From Desulfobacteraceae bacterium (lineage in GTDB: Bacteria > Desulfobacterota > Desulfobacteria > Desulfobacterales > Desulfosalsimonadaceae): a DNA stretch of 8,789 nucleotides. Shown here piece after piece: positions 1 through 4,948 of this stretch. Numbering within the stretch: the first letter of the stretch is position 1; each line of letters starts with the position of its first letter. The translations under genes were made by a program, and so were the position numbers. The notes beneath the pieces are model-generated. The model made no database searches. It worked only from the letters and a program-made list of their open reading frames with translations, and was not told where the DNA came from. Location of the stretch: NCBI GenBank assembly GCA_007136525.1, contig SLGU01000084.1:1-8789 (forward strand). The letters are read 5' to 3'.

Positions 1-1
1 A

Positions 2-159
2 GAATTGAGCGTACTTAGCCGTACGTGAGATTCTTCAAAGATTGCTCGCAACGCAGGTATTGGACTTTTACGAAGCCGCCAAAGTTGATGAACCCGTAAA
101 AAGTCTGGATCAGACGACTTTGAAAAAAGTCCAAGATCAAGGCTTGCGCAATTTTTGAT
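2..159. repeat. Hairpin-headed palindromic repeat unit, copy A (complete)
   Basis: This is the first copy of a direct repeat with a unit of about 158 bp; the second copy starts at 160. Both begin with GAATTGAG, followed by a small hairpin and then TGAGATTCTTC. In copy A the hairpin is CGTAC (10-14), a 6-nt loop, and GTACG (21-25). The rest of the unit is itself an imperfect palindrome: bases 39-73 (ATTGCTCGCAACGC ... TTGGACTTTTACGAAG) pair roughly with 119-153 (CTTTGAAAAAAGTCCA ... GCTTGCGCAAT). A smaller hairpin, GTCTG-gat-CAGAC, lies at 103-115 near the centre. I see no coding signal. It resembles a dispersed intergenic palindromic repeat (REP- or MITE-like) or a structured RNA; which one cannot be settled from one locus. 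Confidence 0.7.
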
Positions 160-247
160 GAATTGAGTCACGCCTTTGGCGTGATGAGATTCTTCGGAAA
201 TTGCGCGCAACGCAGATATTGGGCTTTTTGCGAAGTCGTCAAAGTTA
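160..247. repeat. Hairpin-headed repeat unit, copy B (truncated)
   Basis: This second copy matches the left half of copy A: GAATTGAG at 160-167, TGAGATTCTTC at 185-195, then ATTGCGCGCAACGCAG and a GGGCTTTTTGCGAAG block up to CAAAGTT near 247. Its head hairpin is TCACGCC (168-174), a TTT loop, and GGCGTGA (178-184), a perfect 7-bp stem. The five stem pairs of copy A are all different bases here, yet still pair. The right palindromic arm (equivalent of 119-153) is missing, so the copy is cut off about 40 bases before hisI. An in-frame ATG at 163 would extend hisI through this repeat, but that extension is repeat sequence, not protein. Confidence 0.7.
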
Positions 248-288
248 CGTCTCGAAACAAAACAGGGAAAGGCGGGCAAGGGATATCA

Positions 289-669
289 ATGATCAAACTC
301 GATTTTGAAAAAACAGGCGGCTTGATTCCCGTGATCGTAGCAGATTACGAAAGCGGGGATGTTCTCATGCTCGCATACATGAACCCGGCTGCATGGGAAA
401 ACACCTTAAAAACCGGGAAAGCAACTTATTACAGCAGATCACGGCACAAGCTGTGGGTCAAGGGCGAAACATCCGGGCATACCCAGGCGGTCAGGGAAAT
501 CCGGATCGACTGCGACCGGGATACCCTGTTGCTGAAAGTCGATCAGGCTGGCGGTGCAGCTTGCCACAAGGGATACAGGTCCTGTTTTCATACCAAAGTG
601 GACAATGGATCTGAAACTATTGTTGAAGAAAAGCTGTTTAATCCCGAAGAGGTATACGGAAATGAATGA
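289..669 (+). CDS. hisI: Phosphoribosyl-AMP cyclohydrolase (histidine biosynthesis)
   Basis: This 126-residue cytoplasmic enzyme opens the adenine ring of phosphoribosyl-AMP, an early step of histidine biosynthesis. The family pattern is complete: [10 protein letters not shown] (residues 23-32), [19 protein letters not shown] (45-63), the metal-binding DCDRD at 74-78, and the zinc cysteines C75, C92 and C99 ([11 protein letters not shown]). It is a stand-alone HisI with no fused HisE pyrophosphohydrolase domain, and its length is normal for that form. I chose the ATG at 289 because AAGGG lies just upstream and the protein then begins as family members do. The earlier in-frame ATG at 163 would add 42 residues read from the repeat. 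The stop overlaps the hisG start (ATGAATGA), so the two are translationally coupled. Confidence 0.95.
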   Translation: MIKLDFEKTGGLIPVIVADYESGDVLMLAYMNPAAWENTLKTGKATYYSRSRHKLWVKGETSGHTQAVREIRIDCDRDTLLLKVDQAGGAACHKGYRSCFHTKVDNGSETIVEEKLFNPEEVYGNE

Positions 670-1537
670 TATACTCAAGCTGGGCATTCCCAAAGGGAGC
701 CTGCAAAAAGCTACGATCGAGCTGTTCAAGCGTTCAGGGTGGAAAATCAACGTTAACGGGCGCAGCTATTTTCCTGAAATCAACGATGAAACCATCCATT
801 GCACCTTGTGCCGCGCACAGGAAATGGGCGTTTATGTTCAAAACGGCACCCTGGATGCAGGGCTTACCGGCAAGGACTGGATCGCCGAATACAACTCGGA
901 TGTTCATGTCGTCACGGATCTTGTCTATTCAAAGGTGAGTGCGCGTCCCGCACGCTGGGTTATTGCCGTGGCCAGCGATTCACCCTTCAGGACGCTTGAG
1001 GACCTGGCAGGGAAAAAAGTTGCGACCGAGCTGGTCAATTACACGAAACGGTATTTCTCCGAAAGGCATATCGACGTCAGCATTGAGTATTCATGGGGGG
1101 CTACCGAAGCAAAGGTGGTATCCGGGCTTGCCGATGCCATCGTGGAAATCACGGAAACAGAAAGCACCATCCGGGCCCACGGGCTCCGGATCATCCATGA
1201 GATGATGCAGACCAACACGCAGTTGATCGCCAACCACAAAGGGTGGGAAAATCCGGCAAAACGAAAAAAAATCGAGCAGATCGCCCTGCTTCTGAAAGGC
1301 GCCCTGGTTGCGGAAAAACTTGTCGGCATCAAGATGAACGTTCCGGAGGACCGGCTTGAAACAATCGTTAAGCTGGTACCGTCCCTGAATGCCCCCACCG
1401 TGGCGAAGCTTTACCAGACCAGATGGTATTCACTGGAATCCGTCATCAGTTCGGACACGGTGCGGGACCTGATACCGGTGCTGCTTGAAAACGGTGCAGA
1501 GGGAATCATTGAATATCCCCTGAACAAGGTTGTTTGA
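662..1537 (+). CDS. hisG: ATP phosphoribosyltransferase, long form (histidine biosynthesis)
   Basis: HisG joins ATP and PRPP to make phosphoribosyl-ATP, the first and feedback-controlled step of histidine synthesis. At 291 residues it is the long form: a catalytic part (about 1-212) plus a C-terminal regulatory HisG_C, ACT-like domain (about 217-291, [20 protein letters not shown] ...), which in this class removes the need for HisZ. Recognisable segments are LGIPKGSLQ (7-15), the substrate region [13 protein letters not shown] (62-74), and the PRPP-loop region [20 protein letters not shown] (155-174). In that loop residue 167 is Glu where the classic signature has Gly (TETG). The ATG at 662 has GAAGAGG 9 nt upstream and gives the normal N-terminus; it overlaps hisI by 8 nt. 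Histidine inhibition through the C-terminal domain is expected from the family, not shown here. Confidence 0.95.
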   Translation: MNDILKLGIPKGSLQKATIELFKRSGWKINVNGRSYFPEINDETIHCTLCRAQEMGVYVQNGTLDAGLTGKDWIAEYNSDVHVVTDLVYSKVSARPARWVIAVASDSPFRTLEDLAGKKVATELVNYTKRYFSERHIDVSIEYSWGATEAKVVSGLADAIVEITETESTIRAHGLRIIHEMMQTNTQLIANHKGWENPAKRKKIEQIALLLKGALVAEKLVGIKMNVPEDRLETIVKLVPSLNAPTVAKLYQTRWYSLESVISSDTVRDLIPVLLENGAEGIIEYPLNKVV

Positions 1538-1539
1538 CA

Positions 1540-1584
1540 GGTCGCATACCAGGGGGGCGGGCCCGCAGGCAGAGGGGCGCGACC
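1540..1584 (+). other. GC-rich inverted repeat between hisG and engB
   Basis: GGTCGC (1540-1545) is the exact reverse complement of GCGACC (1579-1584), and the loop contains a perfect 10-bp palindrome GCGGGCCCGC (1557-1566). The hairpin begins 2 nt after the hisG stop. It could end or stabilise the hisIG transcript, but no T-run follows (the next bases are GGAGACAAAATTT), so it is not a canonical intrinsic terminator. Confidence 0.4.
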
Positions 1585-1606
1585 GGAGACAAAATTTATA
1601 TCAAAA

Positions 1607-1618
1607 CTTATATATAAG
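1607..1618. promoter_or_regulatory. Perfect 12-bp AT palindrome before engB
   Basis: CTTATATATAAG reads the same on both strands and lies in a short AT-rich patch (1591-1618) inside otherwise GC-rich DNA. Its last bases, AAG, overlap the likely Shine-Dalgarno AAGGA (1616-1620) of engB. It may be part of a promoter -10 region, an operator, or a weak structure near the ribosome site. No matching -35 hexamer is clear. Confidence 0.3.
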
Positions 1619-1632
1619 GATGCTGCCGCAAG

Positions 1633-2238
1633 GTGATTATAAAATCCGCCATATTTGTCACAAGCGCTGTAAAACAGCCGCAATACCCGGAAACGGACAG
1701 GCCTGAAATTGCCTTTGCAGGCCGGTCCAATGTCGGTAAATCCTCGTTGATCAACACTCTTCTCAACCGCAAAAACCTGGTCAAAACAAGCTCGACGCCC
1801 GGCAAAACACGGCTGATCAATTTTTTTTCCATCAATGATCGCTTTTTATTCGTTGATCTGCCGGGCTACGGGTACGCCAGGGTCTCCAAGCAAGAGCGGG
1901 CGCAATGGGGCCCGATGGTGGAATCCTACCTCACCGGGAGAAAGAACCTCAAAGGCCTTGCCATTCTCCAGGACATCCGCCGGGAGCCCGGGGTAGAAGA
2001 AAAAGCCCTGGCGAATTTTCTGGATACCATCGGTCTGCCGTTTTTCTTTATCATCACAAAGGCGGACAAGCTGTCTAAAAACAAGCAGACAGCGCGCTTG
2101 TCGCAAATCCGAAAGCATTTCCCCCCGTCGGAAGACGGGTTTATCCTGTTTTCCGCAAAAACAACCCTTGGCAAGGACCGGGCATGGCGGCAAATTCTGC
2201 AGATGCTGGGACTCCCTGAAGATGATCCCGCCAAATGA
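1633..2238 (+). CDS. engB: Ribosome-biogenesis GTP-binding protein EngB (YsxC/YihA)
   Basis: This is a 201-residue TRAFAC-class GTPase; EngB proteins act late in 50S ribosomal subunit assembly. All five GTPase motifs are visible: G1 GRSNVGKS (30-37), the G2 region STPGKTRLINFF (54-65), G3 DLPGYGYA (75-82), G4 TKAD (142-145) and G5 SAK (174-176). The family segment DIRREPGVEE (114-123) is also present, and length is typical. The start is GTG at 1633: the frame is closed by a stop at 1615-1617 and no in-frame ATG lies upstream. AAGGA at 1616-1620 is the likely ribosome site, with a rather long 12-nt spacing. It lies 40 nt before era in the same direction, consistent with one transcript. Confidence 0.93.
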   Translation: MIIKSAIFVTSAVKQPQYPETDRPEIAFAGRSNVGKSSLINTLLNRKNLVKTSSTPGKTRLINFFSINDRFLFVDLPGYGYARVSKQERAQWGPMVESYLTGRKNLKGLAILQDIRREPGVEEKALANFLDTIGLPFFFIITKADKLSKNKQTARLSQIRKHFPPSEDGFILFSAKTTLGKDRAWRQILQMLGLPEDDPAK

Positions 2239-2255
2239 ACCCGCAAAAGCGGGTT
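2238..2255 (+). other. Hairpin in the engB-era gap
   Basis: AACCCGC (2238-2244), loop AAAA, GCGGGTT (2249-2255) form a perfect 7-bp stem that starts on the last base of the engB stop codon. It is followed by GCACTG rather than a T-run, so full termination is unlikely. It may protect or process the mRNA, or tune era expression relative to engB. Confidence 0.45.
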
Positions 2256-2278
2256 GCACTGAAAACAAAGGAAACGCC

Positions 2279-3205
2279 ATGAACGACCGCAGCCAAAAAG
2301 ATTCCTCTTCCGGTTTCAGGTCCCATTTCAGTTCAGGGTTCGCCGCCATTGCAGGCGCTCCGAATGTCGGCAAGTCAACGCTGCTCAACCGCTTAATCGG
2401 CGAGAAAATCTCCATTATCTCAAGCAAACCGCAAACCACGAGAAACCGGATCATGGGCGTCATGCACGGGGATAACCACCAGATTGTTTTTCTCGACACG
2501 CCCGGGGTTCATGCATCCGACAAGACCTTTAACCGCAAAATCGTTCAGGTTGCACTCACCGCCATTAACGAAGTGGACCTTGTGCTGGTGGTCATCGATG
2601 CATCCAGCCCGGAAGACCGCTCCGAATCGATGATCATCGAGAAGCTGAAAAAACGCCCAAAAACGCCTGCCGTCCTCGCCATCAACAAAATCGACCGGGT
2701 GGAAAAAACAAAACTGCTTAAAATAATAGATAAATGGTCTGATATCGGCCTTTCTTTTGCTGATATTGTGCCCATTTCCGCCTTGCTTGGCACCCAGGTG
2801 CCCCAACTTGTCGAATCCATGGTCAAACTGCTGCCGGAGGGCCCGCCGTTTTTCCCTGAAGACGCCTTGACCGACATGCCGGAGCGGTTTATTGTGTGCG
2901 AAATGATCCGGGAAAAAATTTTTGAAAACACCGGCCAGGAGGTCCCCTACGGAACGGCGGTCACTATCGAGGATTTTTCGGAAGACACGGGCATCATACG
3001 GATTCATGCGGCCATTCACGTGGAACGGGATTCTCAGAAAGGCATCATCATCGGGAAAAACGGTGCAATGTTGAAAACAATCGGAACGCAGGCGCGAATG
3101 GATATTGAACACCTGCTGGGCGCAAAGGTGTTTCTCAAGCTGTTCGTCCGGGTCGAAAAAAACTGGAGCCGCAATCCCCGGGCTATAAGAAAGCTCGGTT
3201 ACTGA
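2279..3205 (+). CDS. era: GTPase Era
   Basis: Era is a membrane-associated GTPase that binds 16S rRNA near its 3' end and acts in 30S subunit maturation. The 308-residue protein has the GTPase domain followed by an RNA-binding KH domain. Motifs: G1 GAPNVGKS (26-33), G2 TTRNRIMG (53-60), G3 DTPGVH (73-78), G4 NKID (136-139), G5 SAL (167-169), and the KH loop IIGKNGAMLKTIG (257-269), with the usual end near NWSRNPRAIRKLGY. The N-terminus carries about 18 polar residues (MNDRSQKDSSSGF ...) before the conserved domain, slightly longer than in many Era proteins. The ATG at 2279 is chosen because AAAGGAA lies about 7 nt upstream; a longer frame would run back into engB. The TGA stop shares its last base with the next ATG (TGATG). 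Confidence 0.95.
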   Translation: MNDRSQKDSSSGFRSHFSSGFAAIAGAPNVGKSTLLNRLIGEKISIISSKPQTTRNRIMGVMHGDNHQIVFLDTPGVHASDKTFNRKIVQVALTAINEVDLVLVVIDASSPEDRSESMIIEKLKKRPKTPAVLAINKIDRVEKTKLLKIIDKWSDIGLSFADIVPISALLGTQVPQLVESMVKLLPEGPPFFPEDALTDMPERFIVCEMIREKIFENTGQEVPYGTAVTIEDFSEDTGIIRIHAAIHVERDSQKGIIIGKNGAMLKTIGTQARMDIEHLLGAKVFLKLFVRVEKNWSRNPRAIRKLGY

Positions 3206-4041
3206 TGATCCTGTCCTATCATCCTTGTTATACGGCGGATGAAAACCGGCTTTGCGCGGGGCGCGAACCGGATGATACGGATATGGCAGCCATGGAACAG
3301 GCGGATGCCGTCATTCTACCCCAGGGATGCTTCCGGCCGCTTTTTGAAATGGCCCAGGCAAACTGCAGCCATGTTTTCCCTGATTACACCTGTCGCTTCC
3401 GGTATACCGGAAAAACCGGCCAGGCGGAATTGTTCCGGAAGTGCGGCGCGCCCCATCCCGAAACCCTCTCTTTTGCATCCATTGCTGATTTCCATGATCG
3501 CTTCGGGAAGACAAAACCGGTATCCCCTTTTGGCTATCCCTTTGTTTTCAAGTTTTCCTGGTCCGGGGAAGGGGACAACGTGTATCTCGTCAGGTGTCCG
3601 GAGGCGTTTGAAAGCCTGGCCGCTAAAGCGGTGTCCTATGAACGCACGGGGCAGAAGGGATTCTTGATTCAACGCCACATTGAAACCGGTGGGCGGTCTT
3701 TGCGCGTGGTCGTTATCAGCGATACCTGCCGATCATATTGGCGAATACAGCCGGATGCGGCCCGGTTCGGCTCACAAACCGCCCAGGGCGCCCGGATCGA
3801 TCATGATTCTGACAGGGATTTGCAGCATCGGGCAAAATCAGAGGTGATGATGTTCTGCCGGAAGACGGGCATAAACCTGGCCGGCTTTGACATCCTTTTT
3901 GATTCCGACGCCGCCGATTATTTCCCGCTGTTTCTGGAAGTCAATTACTATTTCGGCAGGCGGGGACTGGGCGGATCCGAGGCTTTTTACAGGCTGCTCG
4001 CCAGTGAAATTGACCGATGGCTGTCCGGGCTCGACCTGTAG
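3205..4041 (+). CDS. RimK-like ATP-grasp ligase, substrate unknown
   Basis: This 278-residue protein has the order of an ATP-grasp ligase, the fold that joins a carboxylate to an amine through an acyl-phosphate. Visible parts are an N-terminal domain (about 1-80), the nucleotide-binding strand and glycine loop PFVFKFSWSGEGDNV (112-126, with K116), FLIQRHIETGGRSLRVVV (153-170), and the metal ligands D229 (AGFDILFD), E245 and N247 (FLEVN). These match RimK/glutathione-synthetase-type members. The acceptor loop after the Asn is NYYFGRRGLGG instead of the RimK-style NSSPG, so RimK's own substrate (S6 glutamylation) should not be assumed. The first 80 residues contain six cysteines (8, 17, 42, 54, 63, 80). 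It starts on the last base of era's stop and has no clear ribosome site of its own, so translational coupling to era is likely. An earlier annotation could simply read 'ATP-grasp domain protein'. Confidence 0.8.
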   Translation: MILSYHPCYTADENRLCAGREPDDTDMAAMEQADAVILPQGCFRPLFEMAQANCSHVFPDYTCRFRYTGKTGQAELFRKCGAPHPETLSFASIADFHDRFGKTKPVSPFGYPFVFKFSWSGEGDNVYLVRCPEAFESLAAKAVSYERTGQKGFLIQRHIETGGRSLRVVVISDTCRSYWRIQPDAARFGSQTAQGARIDHDSDRDLQHRAKSEVMMFCRKTGINLAGFDILFDSDAADYFPLFLEVNYYFGRRGLGGSEAFYRLLASEIDRWLSGLDL

Positions 4042-4073
4042 TTCCAAGATTCAGGCGCACTAGGCCCAATGAT

Positions 4074-4091
4074 ATCCCGTCCAGGCGGGAT
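4074..4091 (+). other. Hairpin after the ATP-grasp gene
   Basis: ATCCCG (4074-4079) and CGGGAT (4086-4091) form a 6-bp stem with a 6-nt loop, 32 nt after the ATP-grasp stop. A short TTTT (4099-4102) follows 8 nt later, too far for a textbook intrinsic terminator. It could still be a weak terminator or the 3' end of the engB-era transcript. Confidence 0.3.
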
Positions 4092-4127
4092 CAACCGCTT
4101 TTCTGAAAAATACGCCTTAAGAAAGCA

Positions 4128-4412
4128 ATGTCATACGTACCCGAAGAAGAGGAACTGCGAAGGGAAAAATACAGGGCCCGGGAAATCAGGGCTTCCCAGT
4201 GGTGGAAACGACGCTGTGCCAAGGGCGTTTGCCATTATTGCGGACGCCGGTTTTCCCCGCACCAACTGACCATGGATCACGTGGTCCCCCTGTCCCGGGG
4301 GGGAAAGAGCGTCAAGGGAAACGTGGTGCCGTGCTGCAAAGAATGCAACACGGCCAAAAAGACGATGCTGCCCATGGAATGGGAGGCGTATATAGGGGGT
4401 TTAGACGCCTGA
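4128..4412 (+). CDS. Small HNH endonuclease-family protein
   Basis: The 94-residue protein is almost entirely one HNH nuclease domain of the zinc-ribbon type. Zinc ligands are CHYC (C35, C38) and CKEC (C70, C73). The catalytic region is MDHVVPLSRGGKSVKGN (D50, H51, N65), followed by CNTAKK (73-78). The N-terminal 30 residues are charged (EEEELRREKYRAREIRASQWWKRR) and probably contact DNA. The family includes restriction, homing and repair nucleases as well as small free-standing proteins of unknown role; no partner methylase, phage gene or intron is next to it, so the role is open. The ATG at 4128 has only a weak AAGAAAG ribosome site. It follows the ATP-grasp gene by 86 nt in the same direction and ends one base from the opposing gene's stop. 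Confidence 0.85.
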   Translation: MSYVPEEEELRREKYRAREIRASQWWKRRCAKGVCHYCGRRFSPHQLTMDHVVPLSRGGKSVKGNVVPCCKECNTAKKTMLPMEWEAYIGGLDA

Positions 4413-4413
4413 T

Positions 4414-4731
4414 TCAAAAACCGCCCAGGGGCCTTAAAAACGTATATTTAGCAGGATCCACAACCATCTTTTCAAATGCCATTCCCGTGTTTTTACCAAG
4501 GGCTGAAAAAGGAATGGAAGCGGCGAAAAACACGATGCCGGTTGCCAATGCTGCAAACCCGACCGGGCGGGCGATTGAAAAATCAACTATCATGGCTGCA
4601 GGATCTATCACCCTTGCTTCCGTCATTGCCCTGCCTACCTCATTGCCCAGTGCAAGGGCGCCGGTAGAAACAACGAGCAACGCAGCAACCGATATGACAA
4701 TGAAGACTTTTTTCATTGTTGGATATCCCAT
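4414..4731 (-). CDS. Small signal-peptide/membrane protein of unknown function
   Basis: This 105-residue protein starts with a signal sequence (MKKVFIVISVAALLVVSTGALA, residues 6-27, likely cleaved after ALA or held as a membrane anchor). A second hydrophobic stretch follows (about 53-78, IARPVGFAALATGIVFFAASIPF), and it ends in VVDPAKYTFLRPLGGF. The pattern of an ARPVG-type hydrophobic segment and a closing VDPAKYTFxRPLG motif recalls a small envelope-protein family that I have seen only as hypothetical; no enzymatic motif is present. I place the start at 4731 because AAGGAGG lies 6 nt upstream on this strand. An upstream in-frame ATG at 4812 would add 27 residues that read through that ribosome site. 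It has its own plausible promoter at 4860-4888. Confidence 0.75.
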   Translation of the reverse strand: MGYPTMKKVFIVISVAALLVVSTGALALGNEVGRAMTEARVIDPAAMIVDFSIARPVGFAALATGIVFFAASIPFSALGKNTGMAFEKMVVDPAKYTFLRPLGGF

Positions 4732-4737
4732 TTTTTT

Positions 4738-4744
4738 CCTCCTT
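4738..4744 (-). promoter_or_regulatory. Shine-Dalgarno AAGGAGG of the small envelope protein
   Basis: On the - strand AAGGAGG is followed by six A residues and then the ATG at 4731. This is the best ribosome site in the window and decides the start of the 105-residue protein over the longer frame from 4812. Confidence 0.8.
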
Positions 4745-4805
4745 TTGCTTCCTTCCCGGGGACGCACATTTTTTAGATAACAGACAAATAACCCTGCCCT
4801 GCGGC

Positions 4806-4833
4806 TTGACATGAAAGACGGATCACATATAAA
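4806..4833 (+). promoter_or_regulatory. Sigma70-type promoter for the glycosyltransferase gene
   Basis: A perfect -35 hexamer TTGACA (4806-4811) is followed after 16 bp by TATAAA (4828-4833), a 5/6 match to the -10 consensus. Initiation would fall near 4840, leaving a leader of about 109 nt before the glycosyltransferase ATG at 4949. The leader contains the 14-bp tandem repeat at 4888-4915. Confidence 0.6.
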
Positions 4834-4859
4834 CTGTGTTTGCCTTGTTTATAACTGAT

Positions 4860-4888
4860 ATAGTAGTATGATATTCACGTATCGTCAA
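4860..4888 (-). promoter_or_regulatory. Sigma70-type promoter for the small envelope protein gene
   Basis: Read on the - strand, TTGACG (plus positions 4883-4888) is followed after 17 bp by TACTAT (4860-4865). Both are near-consensus. Initiation would fall near 4853, giving a leader of roughly 120 nt to the ATG at 4731. It points toward the + promoter at 4806-4833, so the two are face to face. Confidence 0.5.
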
Positions 4889-4915
4889 TTCATTTTATAA
4901 CATTCATTTTATAAC
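4888..4915. repeat. Perfect 14-bp tandem duplication in the glycosyltransferase leader
   Basis: ATTCATTTTATAAC occurs twice without a gap, at 4888-4901 and 4902-4915. Each copy ends in TATAAC, which resembles a -10 hexamer, but no -35 hexamer lies at proper spacing. It may be a slippage duplication, a pair of regulator sites, or an unstructured AT-rich leader element. Confidence 0.6.
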
Positions 4916-4948
4916 CGGGACGCTTTTGTTTGTTCAACGGGATGTGGA

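Noticed and set aside
1..247. CRISPR array
   Set aside because: There are only two units of about 158 bp with conserved sequence throughout rather than short identical repeats with unique spacers, and no cas gene is present.
163..288. N-terminal extension of HisI from an upstream in-frame ATG
   Set aside because: The 42 residues are encoded by the second repeat copy and the leader; no ribosome site precedes 163, whereas AAGGG precedes 289.
1534..1562. TTGACA at the hisG stop codon as a -35 box for engB
   Set aside because: No -10-like hexamer lies 15-19 bp downstream; that stretch is GC-rich (GGGGGGCGGGCCC).
2238..2255. Intrinsic terminator between engB and era
   Set aside because: The stem is good, but no T-run follows and era is close behind, so it is recorded only as a hairpin.
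1846..2499. Long antisense open frame (217 residues) across engB and era
   Set aside because: It is fully opposite two strongly supported genes, has no family motif, and its residues reflect the complement of conserved GTPase codons.
2420..3112. Long antisense open frame (230 residues) inside era
   Set aside because: It is the shadow of the era reading frame, with an unnatural His/Phe/Gly-rich composition and no ribosome site.
4732..4812. 27-residue extension of the small envelope protein
   Set aside because: It reads through a strong AAGGAGG placed 6 nt before an internal ATG and would hide the signal peptide behind a charged segment.
4811..4858. Tiny + strand open frame (15 residues, MKDGSHIN...) as a leader peptide
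   Set aside because: Its ATG overlaps the promoter -35 box and lies upstream of the predicted transcript start, and it has no ribosome site.
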